A stretch of DNA of 47,589 nt. It comes from Bifidobacteriaceae bacterium (GTDB taxonomy: Bacteria; Actinomycetota; Actinomycetes; Actinomycetales; Bifidobacteriaceae). Numbering within the stretch: position 1 is the stretch's first letter; the number at the start of each line of letters is the position of its first letter. The notes under the pieces were generated by a model. The model made no database searches. It was given only the letters and a program-made list of their open reading frames with translations, and was not told the DNA's origin. Below are positions 8,530 through 16,526 of the stretch, in pieces. Position numbers and translations under genes: made by a program. The stretch covers positions 1 through 47,589 of the forward strand of contig JALCOX010000004.1 in the NCBI GenBank assembly GCA_022649925.1, read 5' to 3'.

Positions 8530-9368
8530 TGCGCATTGATATCGTTTCCGTCTTCCCTGAATTCTTCGACAGCCTTCACGTGAGCCTGCTTGGCAAGGCT
8601 CAGGAGTCCGGACTTCTCGATATCGCTACTCACAACCTCCGAGACTGGACCCACGACGTGCACCACTCCGTCGACGACACTCCAGTGGGCGGCGGCGCGG
8701 GGATGGTCATGAAGCCCGAGGTATGGGCGGAATGCCTCGACGAACTGCTTGAGGTGCCGGCTACGTCGGGGTCTGCGGCCGGAACCGAGCCCCAAGCCGA
8801 ACCCGGCACCGTCCTCATCTTTCCTAACCCCTCTGCTCCCCTGTTTTCACAGGCGGCTGCAACCGAGCTCTCACACGTCAAGCGCATCGTCTTCGGCTGC
8901 GGACGCTACGAGGGAATCGACGCACGAGTGCCGCAGTATTACGCACAACAGGGCATCGACGTAGCCGAATACTCCATCGGAGACTACGTGCTCAACGGCG
9001 GCGAAGTGGCCGTCTACGCCATGATTGAGGCCATCACGCGCCTCATCCCGGGGTTTATGGGTAATCCCGAATCAATTGTCGAGGAATCCTACACGGGAGA
9101 CCCTCTGCTGGAGCACCGTCAGTATACGAAGCCGGCCACATGGAGGGGCCTCAGCGTTCCAGCTGTGCTCACCTCGGGCGATCACAGCAAAGTGGACCGC
9201 TATCGTCGTGACGAGGCGCTAGAGCGCACGTCACGGTTGCGTCCGGACCTCATAGAGACGCTCGAGTGCGCAAGCCTCGACAAAGCCGACCGTAAGACGC
9301 TCATCGGCCTGGGTTGGGAAGTTTCGTCGGTGCATCCACGGCGGGTGGAGAAGAAGGTCGATCGCTAG
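8529..9368 (+). CDS. trmD: tRNA (guanine-N1)-methyltransferase TrmD
   Basis: Methylates G37 at N1 in tRNAs, using S-adenosylmethionine, to prevent frameshifting. Family landmarks are [12 protein letters not shown] at the N-terminus, [16 protein letters not shown] (residues about 50-65), the trefoil-knot cofactor site [14 protein letters not shown] and [16 protein letters not shown] (about residues 122-165), and the C-terminal TRPATWRG-like [20 protein letters not shown]. An Ala/Gly/Pro-rich insert sits near residues 75-95. The 279 residues are normal. The 3' end overlaps the tail of the oppositely transcribed membrane-protein gene by 68 bases. Confidence 0.97.
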   Translation: MRIDIVSVFPEFFDSLHVSLLGKAQESGLLDIATHNLRDWTHDVHHSVDDTPVGGGAGMVMKPEVWAECLDELLEVPATSGSAAGTEPQAEPGTVLIFPNPSAPLFSQAAATELSHVKRIVFGCGRYEGIDARVPQYYAQQGIDVAEYSIGDYVLNGGEVAVYAMIEAITRLIPGFMGNPESIVEESYTGDPLLEHRQYTKPATWRGLSVPAVLTSGDHSKVDRYRRDEALERTSRLRPDLIETLECASLDKADRKTLIGLGWEVSSVHPRRVEKKVDR

Positions 9369-9855
9369 AGGACGCATCTTCGCCCCACAGTCGCACGACT
9401 TTTGCGCGAGTCGTACGCTGAATGATCTCCACGACGATGATCGCCACCGCAGTCACCGCCATTCCTATACCGAGAATCTGCCAACTTGCGTGTTTAATTG
9501 CCTGTATAACGATGGCCGGAACGAGACACAGAGTGAGAGTGACAGCTCCCGAATGGCGCTCAATCCACTCCCTAAAATGGCTTGTATGCTCTCTGCGTGC
9601 TGGATACATCGGCGGCAGGAAGAACCGCATGACGAGATACAGGAAAATGAACTCGGCCGCAGAGGCCACAAGCATCCACACATCTGCCTCTGAAATTGCG
9701 GTGACGAGAGCCGGCACACTCAAGACGAGAGCGACAACAAGCGCAAAAGACCGACGACGCACACGCTCCTGCGCAAGTTCACTCGCACACTCCTCAAGAT
9801 TGCTCGCACTGTCGCCTTGTTCTTCGTCAGTCTTCATCGAATCTGGGAAATCCAT
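9301..9855 (-). CDS. Hypothetical membrane protein with four predicted transmembrane segments
   Basis: 184 residues with an acidic N-terminus, four hydrophobic stretches (about residues 37-55, 60-82, 104-120, 126-146) and a Ser/Pro/Asp-rich cytoplasmic-looking tail. The start ATG at 9855 has AAGGTG seven bases upstream. Its last 68 bases overlap the 3' end of trmD in antisense, so transcription from either gene should run into the other. I recognise no family or catalytic motif. Reality is supported by hydrophobicity pattern, start site and lack of a competing gene between 9369 and 9855. Confidence 0.72.
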   Translation of the reverse strand: MDFPDSMKTDEEQGDSASNLEECASELAQERVRRRSFALVVALVLSVPALVTAISEADVWMLVASAAEFIFLYLVMRFFLPPMYPARREHTSHFREWIERHSGAVTLTLCLVPAIVIQAIKHASWQILGIGMAVTAVAIIVVEIIQRTTRAKVVRLWGEDASSSDRPSSPPAVDAPTKLPNPGR

Positions 9856-10010
9856 TTCACACCTTGCCTCGTTGCAGGATTGAACTCAACATATGGTCGG
9901 CGCAGATGATGCGCGCCGCGATGGAATAACCGATGTCGTACATCTCCTAGTAGCTTAGCAATAGCAGAATACGATTTTTAGTACTGAACTTTTCTGAAAG
10001 CGGGCACGCG

Positions 10011-10316
10011 ATGGCACTGAGCAAGAAGCAGATCAAGCAGTTGAAGACGTTGGCGATTCACATCAAGCCACTGGTGACCGTGGGTAAGAACGACATCACC
10101 GACACCCTCGTGCAGCAGGCCAGCGAGACGCTCGACCAGCGCGAGCTGCTCAAAGTGGCGGTCCAGGATGGGTCCAGCCTCGATGCGAAGGAGGCCGGGA
10201 CCGAGCTCGCAGAGCGGCTGAACGCTGAACTCGTACAGGTGATTGGGAATCGTTGCGTTCTCTACCGTGAGACGTCGCGCGACGACGTCGAGAAGATCCG
10301 TCTCGTCCGCGCCTGA
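10011..10316 (+). CDS. YhbY/CRM-domain RNA-binding protein
   Basis: A 101-residue single CRM domain: LSKKQIKQLKTLAIHIKPLV, then VGKNDITDTLVQQASETLDQ (containing the family V-G-K-x-G/N loop), RELLKVAV and VQVIGNRCVLYRE at the end. YhbY proteins associate with the pre-50S ribosomal subunit in Escherichia coli and probably aid rRNA maturation. The start has GAAAG about ten bases upstream. Its 3' flank carries a CACCCG run and the first of two related palindromic elements. Confidence 0.93.
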   Translation: MALSKKQIKQLKTLAIHIKPLVTVGKNDITDTLVQQASETLDQRELLKVAVQDGSSLDAKEAGTELAERLNAELVQVIGNRCVLYRETSRDDVEKIRLVRA

Positions 10317-10344
10317 TGTGCATGAGCATCGGTGCGTACGCTAG

Positions 10345-10366
10345 CACCCGCACCCGCACCCGCACC
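10345..10366. repeat. CACCCG hexamer run
   Basis: Three CACCCG units plus CACC lie between the YhbY stop and the palindromic element at 10371. Confidence 0.6.
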
Positions 10367-10370
10367 ACTT

Positions 10371-10436
10371 TGTTCGTGGAATTCCGACCACTGAGAGTGG
10401 TGACTGCGCTCCTCAGAGGTCAAATCTCCACGAACA
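10371..10436. repeat. Palindromic element, copy 1 (imperfect)
   Basis: TGTTCGTGGA (10371-10380) and TCCACGAACA (10427-10436) form the ends of a 66-base imperfect inverted repeat. The inner arms, CGACCACTGAGAG and CTCAGAGGTCAAAT, pair with mismatches. The right arm GGTCAAATCTCCACGAACA is identical to the right arm of copy 2 at 11164-11233. The two copies bracket the gene at 10444. It may be a non-autonomous mobile element or a terminator-type repeat. Confidence 0.8.
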
Positions 10437-10443
10437 GGCCTCG

Positions 10444-11142
10444 ATGCGAGAGCAGGACCGGCGGTCACGCATGGTGACAGCTCCCCACATTGCGCAACGT
10501 CGCACGCTTGATCTGGCTCACCTGAGATCTGTCACTCCCGATTCCATCATTTCCGAATCCACAGTCGATTCAGTGCTTGTTACAGCGGGCACCACGTCGA
10601 CAGCGGAAAGCGACATCGACTGGTCGCATACGTCTTTCCTTGACACGGTGGTGCGCAACATCGCGGCTCGCACGGCGTCCTTATCCGACGCTCATCTCAG
10701 CTCATGCTCCTTGCATAACTTCACCGCGCCCACTCTCGATGCGCCACGTGTCGGAGTTGAGAAAACCACTTTCACCGCTTGCAGATTCGGTGCGGTGAAG
10801 ATCACCGATTCTATCTTTCACGAGGTTGAGTTCGTGGGATGCAAGATCGATTACCTCAATCTCCGAACGGCAAAATTCCGAGATGTCAGATTCCGAGAGT
10901 GCGTCATCGGAGAGTTTGACGGACTCGACTCCGACCTCCTCCGCGTCAATTTCCCCCAAACTCGCATCGATGATTTCTCCGCCCACTCGGCACGCCTCAA
11001 GGATGTCGATCTACGGCACGCTGCACTGCGCGGAATTACCGATGCCACAGGACTTGCAGGAGTGACGATGACGCACGACCAAGTCCTTGAGTTAGCAGAC
11101 GTCTTCGCCGCCCACCTTGGCGTCACCGTTGAGGCAGAATAA
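10444..11142 (+). CDS. Pentapeptide-repeat-like protein
   Basis: 232 residues. Between about residues 60 and 205 the sequence has a repeating five-residue rhythm of (A/S/C)-(D/H/N)-(L/F)-x-x, for example TSFLDT, AHLSS, SLHNF, SIFHEVEF, NLRTAKFRDVRF, LLRVNF and DLRHAALRG. This is the pattern of right-handed quadrilateral beta-helices of the pentapeptide-repeat family, here degenerate. Some members protect DNA gyrase from inhibitors, but most have no known role and nothing here specifies one. ATG at 10444 and ATG at 10471 (MVTAPHIAQ) are both possible starts and neither has a clear ribosome binding site. The gene begins seven bases after palindromic element copy 1 and ends 21 bases before copy 2, as in a cassette. 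Confidence 0.8.
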   Translation: MREQDRRSRMVTAPHIAQRRTLDLAHLRSVTPDSIISESTVDSVLVTAGTTSTAESDIDWSHTSFLDTVVRNIAARTASLSDAHLSSCSLHNFTAPTLDAPRVGVEKTTFTACRFGAVKITDSIFHEVEFVGCKIDYLNLRTAKFRDVRFRECVIGEFDGLDSDLLRVNFPQTRIDDFSAHSARLKDVDLRHAALRGITDATGLAGVTMTHDQVLELADVFAAHLGVTVEAE

Positions 11143-11163
11143 TTTTTCGCTCGTTCTCTCTTC

Positions 11164-11233
11164 CTTGTTCGTGGAGATTTGACCACTGAGGGGCGCCATC
11201 GCCACCCTCAGTGGTCAAATCTCCACGAACAAG
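11164..11233. repeat. Palindromic element, copy 2 (perfect 29-bp stem)
   Basis: The 29 bases at 11164-11192 (beginning CTTGTTCGTGGAGATTTGAC) are exactly complementary to 11205-11233, with a 12-base loop. It is a closer-to-perfect version of the element at 10371. It lies directly after the pentapeptide-like gene. No T run follows. A perfect stem this long suggests recent spread or selection for the hairpin. Confidence 0.9.
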
Positions 11234-11248
11234 AGAATGAATGTATGC

Positions 11249-11286
11249 GTGTGTGGATGTGAGCCCGCACGCTCACATCCACACAC
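11249..11286. terminator. Perfect 16-bp hairpin between convergent genes
   Basis: GTGTGTGGATGTGAGC (11249-11264) and GCTCACATCCACACAC (11271-11286) pair perfectly with a six-base loop. It sits 11 bases beyond the stop of the acetyltransferase (- strand). No U tract is present, so termination is likely only by position and stability. Confidence 0.55.
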
Positions 11287-11297
11287 CCACATTCCGC

Positions 11298-11768
11298 CTA
11301 AAGGATGTGCTCCATACCAATTTTCTGCGGCACGAGACCCATGTGCTCATAGAACGCCACCGCACCAGGATTGCAGCTCCACACGTTGAGCGTGACGTTG
11401 TAGCAGCCAGACTGCTTCGCAAAGTCCAGCACATAGTGATATAAGCTTCCCCCAACGTGCATGCCGCGTACCGTGGAATCTACGCACAGATCGTCGATAT
11501 ACAGCGTGGTGATGTCGGTGAGAATGTTGTCGTTCGGGTGTCGCTGAAATGCGCAGAAGGCATAGCCGAGGACCACATTCGCGTCGTCCACCGCCACAAA
11601 GATCGGCCGCTCAGAATCACAGAGAAGGGTTTTTAGCTGCTCGTCGGTGTACTTGCGAGCACCGGTTTTGAAGAGGTCCGGACGCCCCTGGTGATGCACC
11701 TCAAGCACCTCACTGAGCAGCCGATCAATCCCCTCAATATCGCCGATAACCGCTCTGCGAATCTCCAT
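11298..11768 (-). CDS. GNAT family N-acetyltransferase
   Basis: About 156 residues from the ATG at 11768. That ATG is preferred over an upstream TTG at 11795 because GTGGGGG precedes it and the fold begins at once with EIRRAVIGDIEGIDRLL. The GNAT fold is clear: FVAVDDANVVLGYAF (strand 4 region), TLYIDDLCVDSTVRGMHVGGSLYHYVLDFAKQ (acetyl-CoA pyrophosphate loop, here RGMHVG for the usual R/Q-x-x-G-x-G/A), then VWSCNPGAVAFYEHMGLVPQ (motif B with N-P-x-A-x-x-F-Y). The acceptor cannot be told. It is monocistronic and convergent with the pentapeptide-like gene. Confidence 0.93.
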   Translation of the reverse strand: MEIRRAVIGDIEGIDRLLSEVLEVHHQGRPDLFKTGARKYTDEQLKTLLCDSERPIFVAVDDANVVLGYAFCAFQRHPNDNILTDITTLYIDDLCVDSTVRGMHVGGSLYHYVLDFAKQSGCYNVTLNVWSCNPGAVAFYEHMGLVPQKIGMEHIL

Positions 11769-11821
11769 GAACGCGCCCCCACCCGATTCGATCAAATATT
11801 CAATAGATCATCCGACTGTGT

Positions 11822-11865
11822 AAAAAAAAATGAACCCGACCGCCAGTTTACTGACGTTCGAGTTC
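11822..11865 (-). terminator. Rho-independent terminator of the nitroreductase gene
   Basis: On the - strand GAACTCGAACGTCAG pairs with CTGGCGGTCGGGTTC (one mismatch, two wobbles) around a four-base loop, followed by nine T. It lies 40 bases after the nitroreductase stop. Confidence 0.85.
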
Positions 11866-11905
11866 AGAAAAAAGCTCAGCTATTCAGCGAGAACTTGCTA
11901 GCGAA

Positions 11906-12517
11906 TTACTCGCCCAGACCGAAGACCTTCACGCGATCCTCGATGGGAGCGAAGTCCTTGTCACCCGCAGGAGCCGCGATGGCACCGAACGGCATCTGTG
12001 CGCGCAGCTTCCACGCATCAGGCAAACCGAAGGTGGACTTCACCTCGTCGTCGATGAGCGGGTTGTAGTGCTGCAGAGAGGCGCCGAGGCCCGCCTGTGC
12101 AAGGGCGACCCACACGGCGTGCTGAACCATACCGTTGGACTGCTCGGCCCACGGGTCGAAGTTGTCGGCGTAGAGCTTGAAATCTTCCTTGAGGCTGTTG
12201 GTGACGGCAGTGTCGTCAAAATACAGCACGGTGCCGTGACCGGCCGCAAAACCGGCGATCTTCTCTTCGGTAGAGGAGAAGTTATCGGCCGGAACGATCT
12301 TGCGCAGCGTCTCCAAAACGATGTTCCACAGCTTCTTGGACTCCTCACCGAAGAGCACCACGGCGCGCGCTGACTGGTTGTTGAAGGCGGAAGGAACGTG
12401 CTTCACGGTGTCTTGAATGAGAGACACGATCTCCTTGTCGGAGATGGGCGAGGAATCTGCCAGTGCGTAAATGGTGCGGCGCTTCTGCAATGCGGCTTCA
12501 AAGTCCTGAACTGCCAT
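11906..12517 (-). CDS. Nitroreductase family flavoprotein
   Basis: 203 residues of the small fungal Frm2/Hbn1-like nitroreductase group. Visible features are RRTIYALADSSPISDKEI at the N-terminus (FMN phosphate binding by the R-R pair), VKHVPSAFNNQSARAVVLFG (flavin and dimer contacts), QHAVWVALAQAGLGASLQHYNPLIDDEV and a C-terminal FGAIAAPAGDKDF strand. These FMN-dependent oxidoreductases reduce nitro compounds or quinones with NAD(P)H; the physiological substrate is unknown. It is monocistronic, with a good terminator after it. Only a weak ribosome binding site precedes the ATG. Confidence 0.92.
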   Translation of the reverse strand: MAVQDFEAALQKRRTIYALADSSPISDKEIVSLIQDTVKHVPSAFNNQSARAVVLFGEESKKLWNIVLETLRKIVPADNFSSTEEKIAGFAAGHGTVLYFDDTAVTNSLKEDFKLYADNFDPWAEQSNGMVQHAVWVALAQAGLGASLQHYNPLIDDEVKSTFGLPDAWKLRAQMPFGAIAAPAGDKDFAPIEDRVKVFGLGE

Positions 12518-12662
12518 GGAGGTATCTCTTTTCTCTGTAAAAGGTGGTAGGCGAAATGCCTAAGTAAGAGACTAGGGGACGCACCGTATTTTTCTCAAAG
12601 ACTTCGCTCTGCGAGTATCGGGTGTGACGGCCGCCACATCCGGGAATAAGTCCGCGCAAATC

Positions 12663-13256
12663 TCACTTAGGGCCCTGGGCACCGGAACGTACGAAATACG
12701 TCACCGCCGTCTCCCCGTAGTTCCTCGACTGTTCAACCTCCCAGCCCTGCGGCGGCACCGGGTCCGCCGAGCGGGACGAGCGTTCCGCAACGATGATGGC
12801 GTCCTCGCCCAGAGCACCGCAGTCACTGAGCTGCACGAGAAGCGCGTCGAAATCATGCTCCGAATACTCATACGGGGGGTCAAGAAAAACGAGCGAGAAA
12901 TTGTCGGCCGGAGTCAAGCGTTCTGCAATCGCTGCAGCCTTGCCACGCCTCACTGAAATGTGAATGTCTGGATCCCATGCGCCCACGCGCGTGATCCGCG
13001 ATGCCGCATTCTTGAGCAACGAGACTGCGGCCGGTGCCGAATCTACGACGAGCGCACTCTGCGCGCCGCGAGACAGTGCCTCGAAGGCGAGTGCGCCAGT
13101 GCCTGCGAAGAGATCGAGGACGCGCGCGTCGCTGAGATATCCGCCGTTGTCGAGGTGGGAGAAGAGCGCCTCTTTCACGCGGTCGGTCGTAGGACGGGTC
13201 CCAGTTTTGGGAGTGTCGAGTGAGAAGCCCTTGAACCGTCCGGAAATTACGCGCAT
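12663..13256 (-). CDS. rsmD: 16S rRNA (guanine-966-N2)-methyltransferase RsmD
   Basis: A 197-residue Rossmann methyltransferase acting on assembled 30S subunits. It shows MRVISGRFKGFSLDTPKT, RPTTDRVKEALFSHL (the family R-P-T-x-D-x-x-K/R-E), VLDLFAGTGALAFEALSRGA (S-adenosylmethionine site, residues about 46-65), DSAPAAV and the catalytic FLDPPYE (about residue 124). Length is normal. It lies downstream of recG on the same strand, but nearly 490 bases with toxin-antitoxin debris intervene. Confidence 0.96.
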   Translation of the reverse strand: MRVISGRFKGFSLDTPKTGTRPTTDRVKEALFSHLDNGGYLSDARVLDLFAGTGALAFEALSRGAQSALVVDSAPAAVSLLKNAASRITRVGAWDPDIHISVRRGKAAAIAERLTPADNFSLVFLDPPYEYSEHDFDALLVQLSDCGALGEDAIIVAERSSRSADPVPPQGWEVEQSRNYGETAVTYFVRSGAQGPK

Positions 13257-13370
13257 GGTTCCATGATACGTAGGTCACCAGAGGCGGGTGCCACTACTTG
13301 GAAGATTTTCTCAACGACCTCTATAAATTCATCGCTTATGATGCTGCCTTGAAACTACTGCAGCCTGTAC

Positions 13371-13600
13371 CTACCGCTGTAAATACTCACTTGGAGAGAG
13401 ACGTTCTATGAAACTGCCTTTGTATGCTTTCTTGTCGTTGGAGATGATGTAATCGAAGTCGATCAGCGAGTGCGGGCTAATCGCCCCTCTCGCTCCCGTA
13501 TCCTTCATCTACTCTGTGAGAATTCCGGACGCTTCATGTTGGGCCGACTCTCTTCGAACAGGTCGAGCAGGAAGTTAGTGTCGAGGAACAACTTACTCAT
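13371..13600 (-). pseudogene. Remnant of a PIN-domain (VapC-type) toxin
   Basis: On the - strand an ATG at 13600 opens SKLFLDTNFLLDLFEESRP, the start of a PIN ribonuclease domain with its first catalytic Asp (LDTN), and stops at 13505 after 31 codons. In another frame, 13371 to about 13500 encodes DYIISNDKKAYKGSFIERLS then PSEYL, which matches the C-terminal acidic strand and end of PIN toxins. About 60 central residues and the remaining catalytic acids are missing, and the frame has shifted, so the gene is dead by internal deletion. It overlaps the end of a likely antitoxin remnant by eight bases, the usual arrangement for such pairs. Confidence 0.7.
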
Positions 13601-13658
13601 GGCGTTCTCTTAACATTCGCTTGCCCTCATCAGCGTCGGCGTTCCCTAGTTTCTCCAT
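13593..13658 (-). pseudogene. C-terminal remnant of the partner antitoxin
   Basis: An ATG at 13658 gives 21 residues (EKLGNADADEGKRMLRERHE) ending in TAA that overlaps the PIN start codon as ATGAGTAA. The DNA-binding N-terminal part is not recognisable upstream, where the frame is low-complexity Val-rich. It is inferred to be an antitoxin tail only from position and overlap. Confidence 0.4.
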
Positions 13659-13713
13659 TGGGACTCGCAACACCACGAACCACACAAACACCACAACCAC
13701 ACTGCGAACAGGA

Positions 13714-13745
13714 GAACTGCGCCTTATGAGCGCAGTTCCGTTTTT
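13714..13745 (+). terminator. Hairpin at the recG end, terminator-like on the + strand
   Basis: GAACTGCGC (13714-13722) and GCGCAGTTC (13730-13738) form a perfect 9-bp stem followed by CGTTTTT on the + strand. On the recG strand the same hairpin follows the stop codon immediately but lacks a U run. Confidence 0.55.
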
Positions 13746-16089
13746 ATGTTCTCGTTAAGAACTTTTCCTTGCCGCGCATGAAGTCCAGAATCGCGCCACC
13801 CAGTTGTGGTTGATCGCTCAGATCACCATCGGCAGCCTCGAGCACCTTCGCAGCATCGCTGCGCGCCCGCGTGATCAACCCCGCATCCTTGACCACGCGC
13901 AACAGCTTGAGCGATGACTTGCCACCCGACTGTGCATCGCCGAGAACGTCACCCACGCCGCGCAGCTCAATATCAGCTTCGGCAATGGTGGCACCATCAG
14001 TCGATGTGCGAATGACCTCAAGCCTCTCGGCCGCCACGGAGTCGGGGTCCGCGCGCGACACGAGGAATGCCCAACCTTGCGTGCCACCGCGGCCCACACG
14101 CCCGCGCAGCTGATGCAACTGGGACAGACCGAAGCGATCGGCGTCGAAGATCACCATGCAACTGGCGGTGGAAACATCCACGCCTACCTCGATGACGGTC
14201 GTCGAGACCAGCAGCGGCGTCGTACCGTCTGCAAATTCTTTCATGACGCGGTTTTTAGTCGCCTCGTCGTCGCGCCCTGTCAAAGTGGCAATTGAAATTC
14301 CTTCGAATTGCGGCAGCCCCGAGAAGCGCCCGAAGATCTCCTGCACGGAATGCAGCGGCGGCTTGGGCTCGCTGGTCTCGGAATCGTCGAGAGAGTCGTC
14401 CACGAAGAGATCCACGTAATCAGCGTCGCTCTCCGCGGTTGCTGCCTTGGGAGAGGCCTTTGAACCGGCACTCAACTCACCTGACCCGCCGGCACCTAGC
14501 TCGCTCGCCTCGTCGATGGCGGGGCAGACGACATAGGCGCGCTCCCCCGCATCGATCCGCTTGCGCAGATGCCACAGCATGGTCGCCATCAGCTTGCTAT
14601 CCATCTCGGGGATCACAAAAGTGGAGATCGGCTTGCGCCCTCCCGGCAACCCCTTGAGTTCAGAGATCTCGAGGTCACCGAACCACGTCATGGCGGCGGT
14701 GCGCGGAATAGGAGTCGCTGTCATGACCAGCAGGTGTGGAGTGCGCTCCGATTTTGAAGTCAGTGCGTCGCGCTGTTCCACACCAAAGCGGTGCTGCTCG
14801 TCGATGATGGCCAGCGCCAGCCGGGGTGCCTGGAAGGATTTCGAGAAGGCCGAATGCGTGGCAATGACAATGCAGGGCTCACCGCTGGCGACGAGCGCCA
14901 GAGTGCGCCGCCGCTCGACCAGCTTGAGTGCGCCCGTCAGCAACAGCACGTGCGGGGCACCGTCAGTGCCCAAGATTCCCCCGAGCTGCTCGCACTGCTC
15001 ACTGATTTTGCGGTAGTGCTGTTCGGCGAGCACCTGTGTCGGTGCAACGAGAACCGCCTGATACCCGGCATCCACCACCTGCAGCATGGCGAGGAGCGCC
15101 ACGATCGTTTTGCCGGAGCCGACCTCACCCTGCAGCAACCGCTGCATAGGATGATCCTCAGCGAGATCCTGCGAGATCTGGGAAACCACAGATTCCTGCC
15201 CCTGCGTGAGTTCGAAGGGCAGCGACGCGAGCATCCTGGATTGCAGTGAGGACGGCTGCGCTGACACGTCGGGGCAGGGGAAGGCCTCGGTCTTCTGGGC
15301 ATTGCGACGAGTCTGCAGCAGGGAAATCTGGGAGACGAAGGCCTCTTCGTAACGCATGGTGTGAATGCCACGGTGGAACTGTGCCACCGAGTCGGGGCGA
15401 TGAATGGCGCGGAAGGCGTCGAACCGAGTCATGAGAATATGCCCGTCATCGTCGGTGACAGACTCTCTCACAGATTCTGGAACGATGTCGGCGATGCTGC
15501 CTTCCCCCTGCTCTTCGAGAGCGGAGAGCACCTCGAGGATGGACTCGTGGATACGTTCCGAGGAAAAACGAGCGGTTGCGTGATACACGGGCAGGGGCTT
15601 GGTCACTTTCTCGAGCGCCTGTTCCGCGGTATCCGCGTCACGTCCAGCCCCGATGACCAACACGTCGGGATGCGTGAACTGCAAGGTGTTGTTGAAGATA
15701 GTAGGCGTGCCGCACACGACCACTTCTTCGCCCTCGCCCAGCTTGGAGAGCATCCACGTCACGTAGTTTCTCTTGTGCGAAAAGAAGACGAGCTGAGCAA
15801 CCCCAGAGGGGCCGGACTCAGTGAACTCGGAGTCCTCGACCGTGACTTCGAGGCGCGATCCGGAACGTGCCCGGAGCGGTATGGCGCGAGATTGAGCGAT
15901 GCGTGCGCGGAAGGCGATCGATTCGCCGACCTTTGCCTGGCGGAGCCCTCCCCGAGGCACGGGATCGGTGACGCGGAAAGGATAGTACGTGAGCGCATCT
16001 TCAACAGTGAGGATGCCAAAGCGCTTGAGACTGGAGGCGCGGCGAGAATTGCTCATCACCGACGACATCAAAGAATCGAGGCCAATCAC
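13744..16089 (-). CDS. recG: ATP-dependent DNA helicase RecG
   Basis: A branch-migrating helicase that remodels stalled replication forks and Holliday junctions. At 781 residues it is somewhat longer than the usual 690-750. The order is complete: an N-terminal wedge OB domain (residues about 20-200, LTVEDALTYYPFRV), then motif I GEVGSGKT near residue 325, the Walker B variant IIDEQHRFG near 428, TATPIPRTAAMTWFGDLEI, and the second RecA domain with VSTTVIEVGVDV, QLHQLRGRVGRG and the TRG region DIELRGVGDVLGDAQSG. Extra length comes from an insert near residues 540-595 rich in Ser, Asp and Ala (ASELGAGGSGELSAGSK) between the helicase lobes. The C-terminus is also extended. It follows rpmB, with a terminator between them. 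Confidence 0.97.
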   Translation of the reverse strand: MIGLDSLMSSVMSNSRRASSLKRFGILTVEDALTYYPFRVTDPVPRGGLRQAKVGESIAFRARIAQSRAIPLRARSGSRLEVTVEDSEFTESGPSGVAQLVFFSHKRNYVTWMLSKLGEGEEVVVCGTPTIFNNTLQFTHPDVLVIGAGRDADTAEQALEKVTKPLPVYHATARFSSERIHESILEVLSALEEQGEGSIADIVPESVRESVTDDDGHILMTRFDAFRAIHRPDSVAQFHRGIHTMRYEEAFVSQISLLQTRRNAQKTEAFPCPDVSAQPSSLQSRMLASLPFELTQGQESVVSQISQDLAEDHPMQRLLQGEVGSGKTIVALLAMLQVVDAGYQAVLVAPTQVLAEQHYRKISEQCEQLGGILGTDGAPHVLLLTGALKLVERRRTLALVASGEPCIVIATHSAFSKSFQAPRLALAIIDEQHRFGVEQRDALTSKSERTPHLLVMTATPIPRTAAMTWFGDLEISELKGLPGGRKPISTFVIPEMDSKLMATMLWHLRKRIDAGERAYVVCPAIDEASELGAGGSGELSAGSKASPKAATAESDADYVDLFVDDSLDDSETSEPKPPLHSVQEIFGRFSGLPQFEGISIATLTGRDDEATKNRVMKEFADGTTPLLVSTTVIEVGVDVSTASCMVIFDADRFGLSQLHQLRGRVGRGGTQGWAFLVSRADPDSVAAERLEVIRTSTDGATIAEADIELRGVGDVLGDAQSGGKSSLKLLRVVKDAGLITRARSDAAKVLEAADGDLSDQPQLGGAILDFMRGKEKFLTRT

Positions 16090-16123
16090 GGCATTCCACC
16101 TTCCTCTGGCTCAAGCAGATATG

Positions 16124-16151
16124 AAAAACCCGAGGGGTTGAACCCTCGGGT
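16124..16151 (-). terminator. Rho-independent terminator of rpmB
   Basis: On the - strand ACCCGAGGG pairs with CCCTCGGGT around a short loop and is followed by TTTTT. It separates rpmB from recG. Confidence 0.9.
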
Positions 16152-16169
16152 AGAAGTATGTACCACCAA

Positions 16170-16367
16170 TCAGGCGGTTGCGCGCTGAATTTTTCCAGCC
16201 TTGAGGCAAGAGGTGCACACGCGCAGACGGATGGTGCTGCCGTCTCCGGCATCGGTACGAACCGTCTGGAGGTTCGGCATGAAGCGACGCTTCGTGCGGA
16301 TGTGTGAATGTGAAACGCTGTAACCGGTCTGCGGTCCCTTGCCGCACACTGCGCAACGAGCTGCCAT
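16170..16367 (-). CDS. rpmB: Ribosomal protein L28 (zinc-binding form)
   Basis: A 65-residue protein of the large subunit. The four-cysteine zinc knuckle is kept, CAVC at residues 5-8 and CTSC near residues 51-54, together with the signature [15 protein letters not shown]. It is the C+ paralogue type, expected to need zinc; a cysteine-free copy, if any, lies outside the window. TAGGAG stands eight bases before the ATG, and a strong terminator follows. Confidence 0.97.
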   Translation of the reverse strand: MAARCAVCGKGPQTGYSVSHSHIRTKRRFMPNLQTVRTDAGDGSTIRLRVCTSCLKAGKIQRATA

Positions 16368-16526
16368 GATGTGCTCTCCTATACAATTGCTGACTCAAGT
16401 CTTCTGGTGTTAAGGCAGCGAACAGCCAGCCTGAACACGCAACTTCACCAGAGTACAGCAAAATCGATTTTCTATCAAGCTGAGAGCGTGAAGTCACTCA
16501 GCCATGTCTGTTCCGGCTCCGCAGTT

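Larger units (their letters stand above)
13257..13743. other. 487-bp interval between recG and rsmD with toxin-antitoxin debris
   Basis: It contains the PIN-domain remnants and antitoxin tail listed separately, a low-complexity CAC/AAC-rich stretch (13672-13702) and a hairpin near the recG end. The rsmD promoter should lie in 13257-13370, but I see no convincing boxes. Confidence 0.7.
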
